A DNA stretch of 5,212 nucleotides from Bacteroidota bacterium (lineage in GTDB: Bacteria; Bacteroidota; Bacteroidia; Bacteroidales; VadinHA17): the NCBI GenBank assembly GCA_030593185.1, contig JAUVHQ010000180.1:1-5212 (forward strand). The letters run 5' to 3'. This document shows positions 1 through 5,212 of the stretch, in pieces (position 1 is the stretch's first letter; every line of letters begins with the position of its first letter). The translations under genes were made by a program, and so were the position numbers. The notes beneath the pieces are model-generated. The model did not search any database. It saw only the letters and a program-made list of their open reading frames with translations, and had not been told where the DNA came from.

Positions 1-1007
1 CCTACCGGGTTATCAACTCAAATACAAAATACCCTGATTATCTTCTTCAAAAAATAAATAATCAGATATTCAAAGATATATCCGGATTAATGGATAATAT
101 CAGGAGAGTTACCGAACATCTGCGGAAAAAATTAATGGAAATTCCGGGCAGTATGCCTGAAAGGGAAGCCTTGTCACTTATTACTTCAAAATCAGGAGAT
201 TGGTACTATCACGATGAGGAGGGCAATTATTGGCGGTTATATCTTTTTATAAAAAAACATCGTGCATACGATATTGTTGAGAACACTGCGCAGGCATACG
301 AAGGCGGCAGAATGTTCGGAAAATTCATAGCATTACTTTCTGACATACCCGGAGGACCTCTTAACGAGACAATTCCAGGCTTTCATGATATCAATAAAAG
401 ACTGGATACTTTTTACCAAATCCTTGAAAAAGACCCAATAAAAAGGGCAGGTAGTGCTAAACCTGAGATCGATTTTGTCAAATCACACAGAACAGAAATG
501 GGTAGAATACTACAATTGGGACAGGATGGTAAAATACCGGAACGAATTACACATAACGATACTAAATTCAATAACGTATTGCTTGACCAAAATGACAAAG
601 GACTTTGTGTGATTGATCTTGATACCGTAATGACCGGATATGTGCACTACGATTTTGGCGATGCAATCAGGACATCTGCAAATTCTGCTGCTGAAGATGA
701 AAAAGATCTGTCAAAAGTTAAAATGGATATCAACCTGTTTGAAGGATATGCAAAAGGATTTCTTAAAGAGACAAAAAATGAACTATCAGGAACAGAGGTC
801 GATAATCTTGCCTTTTCAGCCAAATTAATGCCATTTATTATAGGACTAAGATTTTTAACGGATTACATTGATGGTGATAACTACTTTAAAACCAACTATC
901 CCGACCATAACCTTGTAAGAGCAAGAACTCAATTCAGACTTATTGAAAGTGCAGAAGAACAATTCAGTCAGATGGAGGATATTGTTCAAAGGATCTGCTT
1001 AGAATAA
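1..1007 (+). CDS. APH/choline-kinase-fold phosphotransferase, N-acetylhexosamine 1-kinase (NahK)-like, 5' partial
   Basis: The reading frame is open from the left edge (first full codon at 3), giving 334 visible residues; the ATG at 90 is internal, because the upstream codons read as good family sequence (YRVINS then YLLQKINNQIFKDISGL). About 20-30 N-terminal residues, including the nucleotide-binding glycine loop, are probably missing. The catalytic loop fits HxDxxxxN as HNDTKFNN, with His184, Asp186 and Asn191 in visible numbering. The metal-binding DFG-equivalent is IDLDT with Asp205 and Asp207, followed by YDFGDAIR. These mark the aminoglycoside-phosphotransferase (APH) kinase fold. Overall layout resembles Bifidobacterium NahK, which phosphorylates GlcNAc/GalNAc at C1; Bacteroidota relatives often carry the old label 'mucin desulfatase'. 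A cytoplasmic amino-sugar or sugar kinase is the best inference. The fold is near certain, the substrate is not. No neighbour in the window indicates a pathway. The gene ends in TAA, with no canonical terminator directly after it. Confidence 0.88.
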   Translation, partial: YRVINSNTKYPDYLLQKINNQIFKDISGLMDNIRRVTEHLRKKLMEIPGSMPEREALSLITSKSGDWYYHDEEGNYWRLYLFIKKHRAYDIVENTAQAYEGGRMFGKFIALLSDIPGGPLNETIPGFHDINKRLDTFYQILEKDPIKRAGSAKPEIDFVKSHRTEMGRILQLGQDGKIPERITHNDTKFNNVLLDQNDKGLCVIDLDTVMTGYVHYDFGDAIRTSANSAAEDEKDLSKVKMDINLFEGYAKGFLKETKNELSGTEVDNLAFSAKLMPFIIGLRFLTDYIDGDNYFKTNYPDHNLVRARTQFRLIESAEEQFSQMEDIVQRICLE

Positions 1008-1037
1008 GGAGATTATGTATTGCTGGTTATCCACCTT

Positions 1038-1088
1038 CGTTACCACCTTACTTACTCACCTATTCACCTCTCTACTCACTTTCACCCC
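1038..1088. repeat. Pyrimidine-rich degenerate short repeat (TTACTCACC-like)
   Basis: On the + strand the bases are almost all C, T and A, and a CACC/TCAC core recurs about every 8-13 bases: TACCACC at 1041, TTACTCACC at 1052, TATTCACC at 1061, CTACTCAC at 1072 and TTTCACC at 1080. The copies are imperfect. The tract runs straight into the first palindrome at 1085, so the two may be parts of one composite intergenic element. No coding potential was seen in it. Confidence 0.45.
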
Positions 1089-1114
1089 AATGAAATAAAA
1101 AGAATTTCATGGGG
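1085..1114. repeat. Imperfect palindrome (hairpin) CCCCAATGAAAT / ATTTCATGGGG
   Basis: Bases 1085-1096 pair with 1104-1114 around a 7-base loop: seven continuous pairs (ATGAAAT with ATTTCAT), one bulged A at 1089, then four C-G pairs. It lies about 80 bases after the kinase stop codon. There is no T-run right after either arm, so a classical intrinsic terminator is unlikely, although it could protect a mRNA 3' end. Together with the next palindrome it looks like a REP-type intergenic element. Confidence 0.6.
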
Positions 1115-1117
1115 TAA

Positions 1118-1146
1118 ACCCCGTAGGATATTTTTTCCAACGGGGT
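1118..1146. repeat. Second palindrome ACCCCGTaGG / CCaACGGGGT with T-rich loop
   Basis: Bases 1118-1127 pair with 1137-1146: seven pairs (ACCCCGT with ACGGGGT), one A-A mismatch, then two G-C pairs closing a loop that contains six Ts. The 9-base direct repeat GGGGTAAAC occurs at 1111-1119 and again at 1142-1150, linking this hairpin to the one just upstream. Two short GC-rich palindromes side by side in an AT-rich spacer is the arrangement of REP doublets. Dispersal in the genome cannot be judged from one window. Confidence 0.55.
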
Positions 1147-1150
1147 AAAC

Positions 1151-1384
1151 GTGGCAAGATTTTGTCTTTATACTGATTTTTAGTTTCTCTCAATAGAATA
1201 AATAATAATTCACAAAGCTATGTTCTTTATCTACACTTGTTTACTGGCAAAATAAAAATTTTCTGATATAATTATCCTAATTGAACCTGCTTTCGTCAAC
1301 ACTTTCCCTGTATTCATGTAATAATGAAAACGAAATAGTATTTCTCCCGTATATATAAGTAAGAATAAGAAGCGGAGGTATAAG
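1151..1384 (+). other. Non-coding leader region before the TPR gene
   Basis: This is AT-rich sequence with stops in all three + frames and no convincing gene on either strand. I could not fix a promoter. TACACTTG at 1232-1239 is one base off the Bacteroidota -7 consensus TAnnTTTG, but lacks a TTTG-type -33 partner at the usual distance. The only firm signal is the ribosome binding site at its end. The length leaves room for a long 5' leader, but I see no riboswitch-like fold. Confidence 0.4.
1374..1379 (+). promoter_or_regulatory. Strong Shine-Dalgarno site GGAGGT
   Basis: GGAGGT sits five bases before the ATG at 1385, a near-perfect match to the anti-SD. This settles the start of the TPR gene. 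It is notable because Bacteroidota genes commonly lack such sites, as the lipoprotein and mlaF genes in this window do. Confidence 0.7.
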
Positions 1385-1813
1385 ATGAAAACAATCAAGA
1401 TAATATTACTGATCGGGATTATAGCTGGTTTTACTAACACCGCAACAGCTCAAGAGAAAAACTCCTCAAAAATAATGTCAGATATATATATAAAAAACAG
1501 CTTTTTAACAAAGAAAAAATTAAAAAGTGAATATTTCCAGGGCACATTTTATATGTATAATGAAAAATATAGTCAGGCACTGAATACATTTTCAAAATTA
1601 TTAAAAAACGATCCTGAGAATTCCAACCTGTCCTTCTATGTAGGGATATGCTATTATCATTTGGAAAGATATGATATCTCAAAAAAGTATCTTGAGGATG
1701 CTGTAAAAAATATTAGTGAAGATTATAAAGACAGTGTATTTGAAAGAAATGCTCCGTCTGAAGCACAATATTTTCTTGATAAAATAAATGAACTAGCGCC
1801 TGTGTGTGAATAG
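1385..1813 (+). CDS. Small secreted TPR protein, like the N-terminal part of PD40/OmpA-type envelope proteins
   Basis: The 142-residue product begins with a Sec signal peptide (basic MKTIK, hydrophobic core ILLIGIIAGF, likely cleavage after TATA at residue 22), so it should be periplasmic; there is no lipobox cysteine. Two TPR-like helix pairs follow at about residues 47-80 (EYFQGTFYMYNEKYSQALNT region, ending in NDPEN) and 81-114 (VGICYYHLERYDISKKYLEDA region). The segment at 119-134, with FERNAPSEA, begins what would be a third TPR. From memory, this order and the ERNAP motif match the start of long Bacteroidota TPR-PD40-OmpA proteins, which then continue with more TPRs, a propeller and a peptidoglycan-binding domain. 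Here the protein stops after NELAPVCE and a terminator follows, so it is either a standalone short version or a 3'-truncated paralogue. The start is supported by GGAGGT. TPRs imply a protein-binding role; no partner is evident nearby. Confidence 0.8.
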   Translation: MKTIKIILLIGIIAGFTNTATAQEKNSSKIMSDIYIKNSFLTKKKLKSEYFQGTFYMYNEKYSQALNTFSKLLKNDPENSNLSFYVGICYYHLERYDISKKYLEDAVKNISEDYKDSVFERNAPSEAQYFLDKINELAPVCE

Positions 1814-1848
1814 AAGATTTTGGATTACAGGGTTTAGGGTTAATAAAT

Positions 1849-1883
1849 AAAAAAGCATCTGCCGGTTAGCAGGTGCTTTTTTT
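1849..1883. terminator. Bidirectional intrinsic terminator
   Basis: AAGCATCTGC (1853-1862) pairs with GCAGGTGCTT (1869-1878), with one T-G wobble, around the six-base loop CGGTTA. The stem is flanked by A6 on the left and T7 on the right, which also pair and give a U-run on either strand. It lies between convergent genes, 36 bases after the TPR stop and 36 bases after the lipoprotein stop, and can serve both. Confidence 0.9.
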
Positions 1884-1918
1884 ATTCGCTTGTGTAAACG
1901 GTTATTGATAAGCCTCGC

Positions 1919-2785
1919 TTAATGTGAATCGAGATACTCCACACACTTTTTTATATCCGGAACTGAATTCTCCCAGTTATATTCATATTCGATAGTAAAC
2001 ACACCATCGAAGTTTTGCTTGTCCAGTTCGGCAAGTATTGCAGGCATATCCAGAACACCTTCTCCAAAAACCACAGTATAAGCTTCAAGGTCATTCAAAA
2101 GATTCATATCCTTATAATGAAGGCTTATTATATGCCCCTCAAGTTTTTTAAGACACTCTACCGGATCTAAACCTGAACGTGCCCAATGACCAATATCAGC
2201 ACATGCCCCGATACGATCGCTTTTATCTTTTATTGATGCCAGGACCACTTCGGGATCCCAGTAAAAAGATGGTGTTGCATGATTATGGATCCCGATATTG
2301 ATCTCGTATTTATCGCAAAGGGTGCCGATATAATCGAGATGTGCAGTATCCGGATCAGCTGTAATTACCTCTATTCCCATATCTGCAGCAAATTCAAACA
2401 GGTTGTCCCATCCTTCTGCTTCATCAATACCTCCCACAACACCATAACATACCAGTTTAACACCGGCATCATTCAATTTTTTCTTAATTATATCCCTGGT
2501 TTCCTGATCCATTGTAAAATGGGTTTTCCCTTCAAATTCACCACCGATAATCTGACCGGGATATGCTTCAATATAAGGGGCACCGACTTCAGCGGTTTTA
2601 TCAACAGCTTCAAAAAATGTGAACTCTTTGAACGAATATGCCTGAACAGCCACCTTCCGGTCAACTTTCTGCTCCTTTATGGCTGCTTCCTGCTCCTTTG
2701 GAGCACTACTTTTACAACTCACTGCAAAGCCGGCAATGGCAAGTGTAACAATAATTAAAGAAAAGTTTTTTACTAAATTTTTCAT
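1919..2785 (-). CDS. Exported lipoprotein, sugar phosphate isomerase/epimerase-like TIM barrel (AP endonuclease 2 / xylose isomerase-like fold)
   Basis: The 288-residue product starts with a lipoprotein signal peptide: MKNLVKN, a hydrophobic stretch, then AVSC with Cys24 as the acylated residue, followed by a Lys/Glu-rich linker to about residue 43. The rest is one TIM barrel of the PF01261 type. Likely strand-end and metal-site residues are Glu73 in YIEAYPGQ, His167/His169 in GIHNHA, Asp197 and His200 in ADIGHW, His223 in SLHYKDM, and Glu266 in TIEYE; GEG at 241-243 precedes the last helices. Family members isomerise, epimerise or dehydrate sugars and inositols using a divalent metal. The reaction and substrate here cannot be read from sequence; the lipid anchor places it in the periplasm or on the outer membrane, so the substrate is probably a free rather than a phosphorylated sugar. 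In Bacteroidota such proteins often sit near Gfo/Idh/MocA oxidoreductases or DUF1080 proteins; none is present here. No Shine-Dalgarno site is seen before the ATG. Confidence 0.85.
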   Translation of the reverse strand: MKNLVKNFSLIIVTLAIAGFAVSCKSSAPKEQEAAIKEQKVDRKVAVQAYSFKEFTFFEAVDKTAEVGAPYIEAYPGQIIGGEFEGKTHFTMDQETRDIIKKKLNDAGVKLVCYGVVGGIDEAEGWDNLFEFAADMGIEVITADPDTAHLDYIGTLCDKYEINIGIHNHATPSFYWDPEVVLASIKDKSDRIGACADIGHWARSGLDPVECLKKLEGHIISLHYKDMNLLNDLEAYTVVFGEGVLDMPAILAELDKQNFDGVFTIEYEYNWENSVPDIKKCVEYLDSH

Positions 2786-2832
2786 AAGATTTTGTGATTT
2801 TAATGTTTAAAAAATATATTTAATAAGGATTA

Positions 2833-2912
2833 TTTAAAGTTAAAAGTTATAAAGTTATAAAGTATAAAGTAAGCGTTGAACTTTACAAACTTTCAACTTT
2901 CAACTTTCAACT
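2833..2912. repeat. Inverted array of 7-8 bp units (AAAGTTAT ... AACTTTC)
   Basis: The left half holds AAAGTTAT at 2843-2850 and 2851-2858, then AAAGTAT and AAAGT to 2870. The right half holds three exact tandem AACTTTC copies at 2888-2894, 2895-2901 and 2902-2908 plus a partial AACT. TAAAGT (2865-2870) pairs with ACTTTA (2880-2885) around a 9-base loop, and the stem continues imperfectly because the left unit is 8 bases and the right unit 7. It fills most of the gap between the mlaD stop and the lipoprotein start, so its transcript would fold into a long AU-rich hairpin that may end or stabilise the mla mRNA. Confidence 0.65.
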
Positions 2913-2920
2913 CTTCCTCT

Positions 2921-3985
2921 TTACTCCTGTTGTTTTCTCATTTTTCTTTCTTTTTTCTTACTTCCTGAGAAGAGTCTTATAAGCCAGCTACGCTCTATAG
3001 CATCAGAAGCTTCCTGAATCTCAATAATTCCACGGTTCAGGTTTCCAAGGGTTATAGAAATACTGTCAGAGAAAGTGCTGTCAGTCAACAACTTATTTAT
3101 AAAACCTTTCCCTTCGTTTATCTGGTTAGTTATTTCGGCCAGGTTTTTTGTTGCCTCCTTTGTACTGGCGCTTGTATATACAATATTTTGAAGAAAGGAG
3201 GTATCGGTAAAAGCTTTTCCGAAAATCCCTTCACCCTTGTTTATTTTTTCAGCAATATTCACAAGATTGTCTGACGCAATAGTCAGGTTTTTACTTACTT
3301 GTTGTAATTCTTTAACCAGAGAAGTATCGGAGAGAAGATGGCCAACCAGTCCATATTCATTAATGATCTGGTCGGTGATAGCTGCAAAGTTATCTGTCAG
3401 TTCGGCTGTATTGGCACCAATCCGGTCAAGATTTTGTGAAAAAATGGTGTCTGCAAATATCTGTCCGAATATTCCTTCTCCCCTGTTCACTTTTTCTGTA
3501 ATATCGACAAGGTTTCGGGTGATAGCAGTAGTATTCCTCGAGGATTTTTGCAGTTCGCGCATTATATCTGCAATTTCAACACCCTGGCCGGTAGGAAGAA
3601 TATCTCCTTCTTCAATAATTTCCACGTTAATAGAGCCCGGCATTATGTTCACCACTTTATTTCCAAGTAATCCTGTAACTGTTATTACTGCTTTGGAATC
3701 TTTCCTGATAAATTTTCTAATATCCTTATCAAGCATGAAATCAACCAGAATCGAGGTATCATTAATAATGGTAATATTGCTTACTGCACCAATATCAATA
3801 CCTGCAAACCTGACATTACTACCTACCCGCAACCCTTGTACATCGGTAAATATTCCCCTGACCATCAGAGAAGTTCCAAAAATACTTTGCCGAACTCCGA
3901 TTGTATAGATACCCAGAATCAGGATTAGTATACCGATACTGACAAACAGGCCCAGCTTAATGGATTTATTTCTGTTCATTTGCAT
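2921..3985 (-). CDS. mlaD: MlaD-family MCE lipid transporter substrate-binding protein with long repeat-containing C-terminus
   Basis: The 354-residue product has a short basic start, one membrane helix at about 9-30 and no lipobox, so it is anchored in the inner membrane with the rest in the periplasm. A single MCE domain spans about 38-118: it opens with VRGIFTDVQGLRVGSNVRFA and carries the family pore-loop signature GLLGNKVVNIMPG at 105-117. MCE proteins form hexameric rings with a central hydrophobic channel for lipids. E. coli MlaD is only about 183 residues; this one adds a helical region at about 147-310 made of four 41-residue units, then a very basic tail (GSKKKERKMRKQQE). The ATG lies two bases after the mlaF stop and has GAGGA seven bases upstream (within mlaF), indicating translational coupling. 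A helical extension of this kind could form a tube or needle as in PqiB or YebT, but that is inference. Confidence 0.92.
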   Translation of the reverse strand: MQMNRNKSIKLGLFVSIGILILILGIYTIGVRQSIFGTSLMVRGIFTDVQGLRVGSNVRFAGIDIGAVSNITIINDTSILVDFMLDKDIRKFIRKDSKAVITVTGLLGNKVVNIMPGSINVEIIEEGDILPTGQGVEIADIMRELQKSSRNTTAITRNLVDITEKVNRGEGIFGQIFADTIFSQNLDRIGANTAELTDNFAAITDQIINEYGLVGHLLSDTSLVKELQQVSKNLTIASDNLVNIAEKINKGEGIFGKAFTDTSFLQNIVYTSASTKEATKNLAEITNQINEGKGFINKLLTDSTFSDSISITLGNLNRGIIEIQEASDAIERSWLIRLFSGSKKKERKMRKQQE

Positions 3986-3987
3986 AG

Positions 3988-4728
3988 TTATTCCTCTTTT
4001 TTAATAAAAAATGAGCTTATCCAGGGATCATCCGATGATTGTAATTGTTCGAATGTCCCTTCTGCATATATTAATCCATCGCGGATTATGAGCATCCTGT
4101 CGGAAGTCATTCTGACACAATTCATATCATGAGTAATAATAACAGATGTTACTTTGTTGCTTTTTCGCACATCCAGTATCATTTCATTTATCTCCATTGA
4201 AGTTGCCGGATCAAGGCCTGTTGTAGGTTCATCATACAAGATGATCTCGGGTTTTTTGATCAGAGTCCGAGCTAATCCTACCCTTTTCTTCATTCCCCCT
4301 GACAGTTCTGCCGGCATTTTGTCTATCGCATCCACTAATCCAACACTTTCAAGAACCTCTTCCACTCTTTCAGTAATTTTCGTTTTCGAACCTGTAAAAG
4401 TACTTCGTTTAAGGGTAAATGAAAGATTCTCCCTAACTGACATGGAGTCGTACAATGCAGCACCCTGAAATAAAAATCCTATTTTTTTTCTGATAAATTC
4501 CAGGTCTTTGTGCGAAGGGTTCATCATATCTTTACCCAAAACATTGATCTTTCCCGAATCGGGCTGCATCAACCCAACCATGCATTTTATCAGGACTGTC
4601 TTTCCGATGCCGGATCTTCCACACACTGCAAGATTTTCTTCTCTTGGAAGATGAAGATCTATACCTTTCAGTATCTCTTTACCCTCAAAAGTTTTCTTCA
4701 GATTCTCTATTTCAATAACATAATCCAT
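3988..4728 (-). CDS. mlaF: MlaF-family phospholipid ABC transporter ATPase
   Basis: This 246-residue cytoplasmic ATPase powers lipid movement through MlaE. All ABC motifs are present and intact: Walker A GRSGIGKT at 37-44 (Lys43), Q-loop Gln88 in FLFQGAALYD, signature LSGGM at 142-146, Walker B IILYDEP with Asp166 and Glu167, D-loop GLDP, and switch His200 in IITHDMN. The LSGGMKKR signature and the FLFQGAALYDSMSVRENLSF region are typical of the MCE-associated ATPases. The gene lies 31 bases after the mlaE stop and two bases before mlaD, so it belongs to the same transcript. It ends at DDPWISSFFIKKEE and lacks the roughly 20-25-residue C-terminal extension that in E. coli MlaF reaches over the neighbouring subunit near the MlaB site. 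No strong Shine-Dalgarno site precedes the start. Confidence 0.95.
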   Translation of the reverse strand: MDYVIEIENLKKTFEGKEILKGIDLHLPREENLAVCGRSGIGKTVLIKCMVGLMQPDSGKINVLGKDMMNPSHKDLEFIRKKIGFLFQGAALYDSMSVRENLSFTLKRSTFTGSKTKITERVEEVLESVGLVDAIDKMPAELSGGMKKRVGLARTLIKKPEIILYDEPTTGLDPATSMEINEMILDVRKSNKVTSVIITHDMNCVRMTSDRMLIIRDGLIYAEGTFEQLQSSDDPWISSFFIKKEE

Positions 4729-4759
4729 AAACCCTGATTAATTTATCGAATATTTAGTG

Positions 4760-5212
4760 TCAATATATTATATGTGTAACCTGCACAGCTATCAGGTCGA
4801 TCAGAAAAACAGCCAGCGAGGCAGTTACAACAGCGGTATTAGCTGCTTTACCAACTCCTTCAGTTCCGTAACCGGCAAAATACCCCTTATAACAGCCAAT
4901 GATCCCGATCATAAACCCGAAGAAAACAGTTTTTGCCACGGCAGGGAACAAATCGGAAAAGTGCAGGACATCAAATACATCAAAAACGAAAAGTGTAACA
5001 GATATATTACCATGAATATTAACTGCCATAAAGCTTCCTGCAAGTGCAATTGCATCAGCATAAAGTACAAGCAAAGGTACCATTAATGTTGTTGCCATCA
5101 CGCGTGTAACAACCAGGTAATTTATGGGATTAACACCTGAAACTTCCATAGCATCAATCTGCTCGGTAACCCTCATAGATCCAAGAACAGCACCAAACTG
5201 TGAAGCTATTTT
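4760..5212 (-). CDS. mlaE: MlaE-family ABC permease, 5' partial
   Basis: The frame is open to the right edge, giving 150 visible residues of an expected 245-260; the ATG at 5176 is internal, as the codons before it read KIASQFGAVLGS and lead into the family hallmark MRVTEQIDAMEVSGVNP. The hallmark (EQIDAM, visible residues 17-22) lies in the cytoplasmic coupling region that contacts MlaF. Three membrane segments follow: one around YLVVTRVMATTLMVPLLVL and the next residues, one around VFFGFMIGIIGCYKGYFA, and the C-terminal one in AVVTASLAVFLIDLIAV. GTEGVGKAA before the last helix is also typical. MlaE is the integral inner-membrane component moving phospholipids between the membrane and MlaD. 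It is the first visible gene of the mlaE-mlaF-mlaD operon; any promoter lies outside the window. Confidence 0.93.
   Translation of the reverse strand, partial: KIASQFGAVLGSMRVTEQIDAMEVSGVNPINYLVVTRVMATTLMVPLLVLYADAIALAGSFMAVNIHGNISVTLFVFDVFDVLHFSDLFPAVAKTVFFGFMIGIIGCYKGYFAGYGTEGVGKAANTAVVTASLAVFLIDLIAVQVTHIIY

Noticed and set aside
1085..1146. Intrinsic terminator for the kinase gene
   Set aside because: The hairpins are not followed by a T-run; the only T-run lies inside the loop of the second hairpin.
1109..1180. A short + strand frame reading EFHGVNPVGYFFQRGKRG through the palindromes
   Set aside because: The frame is short, its reading comes from the palindromic repeat itself, and there is no start codon with a ribosome binding site; I treat it as a repeat artefact rather than a peptide gene.
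1232..1239. TACACTTG as a Bacteroidota -7 promoter element for the TPR gene
   Set aside because: It is one base off TAnnTTTG and lacks a TTTG-like -33 element at the expected distance; such matches are frequent by chance in AT-rich DNA.
2279..2758. A 159-codon + strand open frame
   Set aside because: It is antisense to the well-supported TIM-barrel lipoprotein gene and shows no recognisable domain.
2833..2912. CRISPR-like array
   Set aside because: The units are only 7-8 bases, directly abutting, with no spacers, and they are inverted in the second half.
3237..3908. A 223-codon + strand open frame
   Set aside because: It lies entirely antisense to mlaD, has no family resemblance and a Ser/Ile/Thr-rich composition typical of the complement of a coding strand.

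Overview
The window is AT-rich DNA that most likely comes from the chromosome of a Bacteroidota bacterium, perhaps Marinilabiliales or Bacteroidales; this is inferred from recall of families, not from a search. Support comes from an N-acetylhexosamine-kinase-like phosphotransferase of the type common in Bacteroidota, a secreted TPR protein resembling the front of PD40/OmpA-type envelope proteins, a lipoprotein TIM-barrel 'sugar phosphate isomerase/epimerase', mostly absent or weak Shine-Dalgarno sites, and intergenic short palindromic and degenerate repeats.

Layout. Bases 1-1007 (+) hold the 3' part of the sugar-kinase-like gene, cut by the left edge. Bases 1008-1384 are non-coding, with a pyrimidine-rich degenerate repeat followed by two adjacent palindromes that look REP-like. 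Bases 1385-1813 (+) encode a small exported TPR protein behind an unusually strong ribosome binding site. A bidirectional intrinsic terminator at 1849-1883 separates it from the convergent lipoprotein gene at 1919-2785 (-). Bases 2786-2920 contain an inverted array of 7-8 bp units. From 2921 to the right edge, all on the minus strand, is an MCE/Mla-type lipid transport operon in the order permease (mlaE, cut by the right edge), ATPase (mlaF), substrate-binding protein (mlaD).

How the genes fit together. MlaE, MlaF and MlaD would form one inner-membrane ABC complex moving phospholipids between the inner and outer membranes. No MlaB (STAS protein) or MlaC (periplasmic shuttle) gene lies in the window. 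The MlaD homologue is about twice the length of the E. coli protein because of a helical C-terminal region built from four tandem units spaced exactly 41 residues apart. The other three genes have no evident functional link to this operon. The window is mostly ordinary chromosomal housekeeping sequence; I see no clear novel defence, mobile or regulatory system. The points most worth a second look are the MlaD repeat architecture, the truncated-looking TPR protein and the two intergenic repeat structures.
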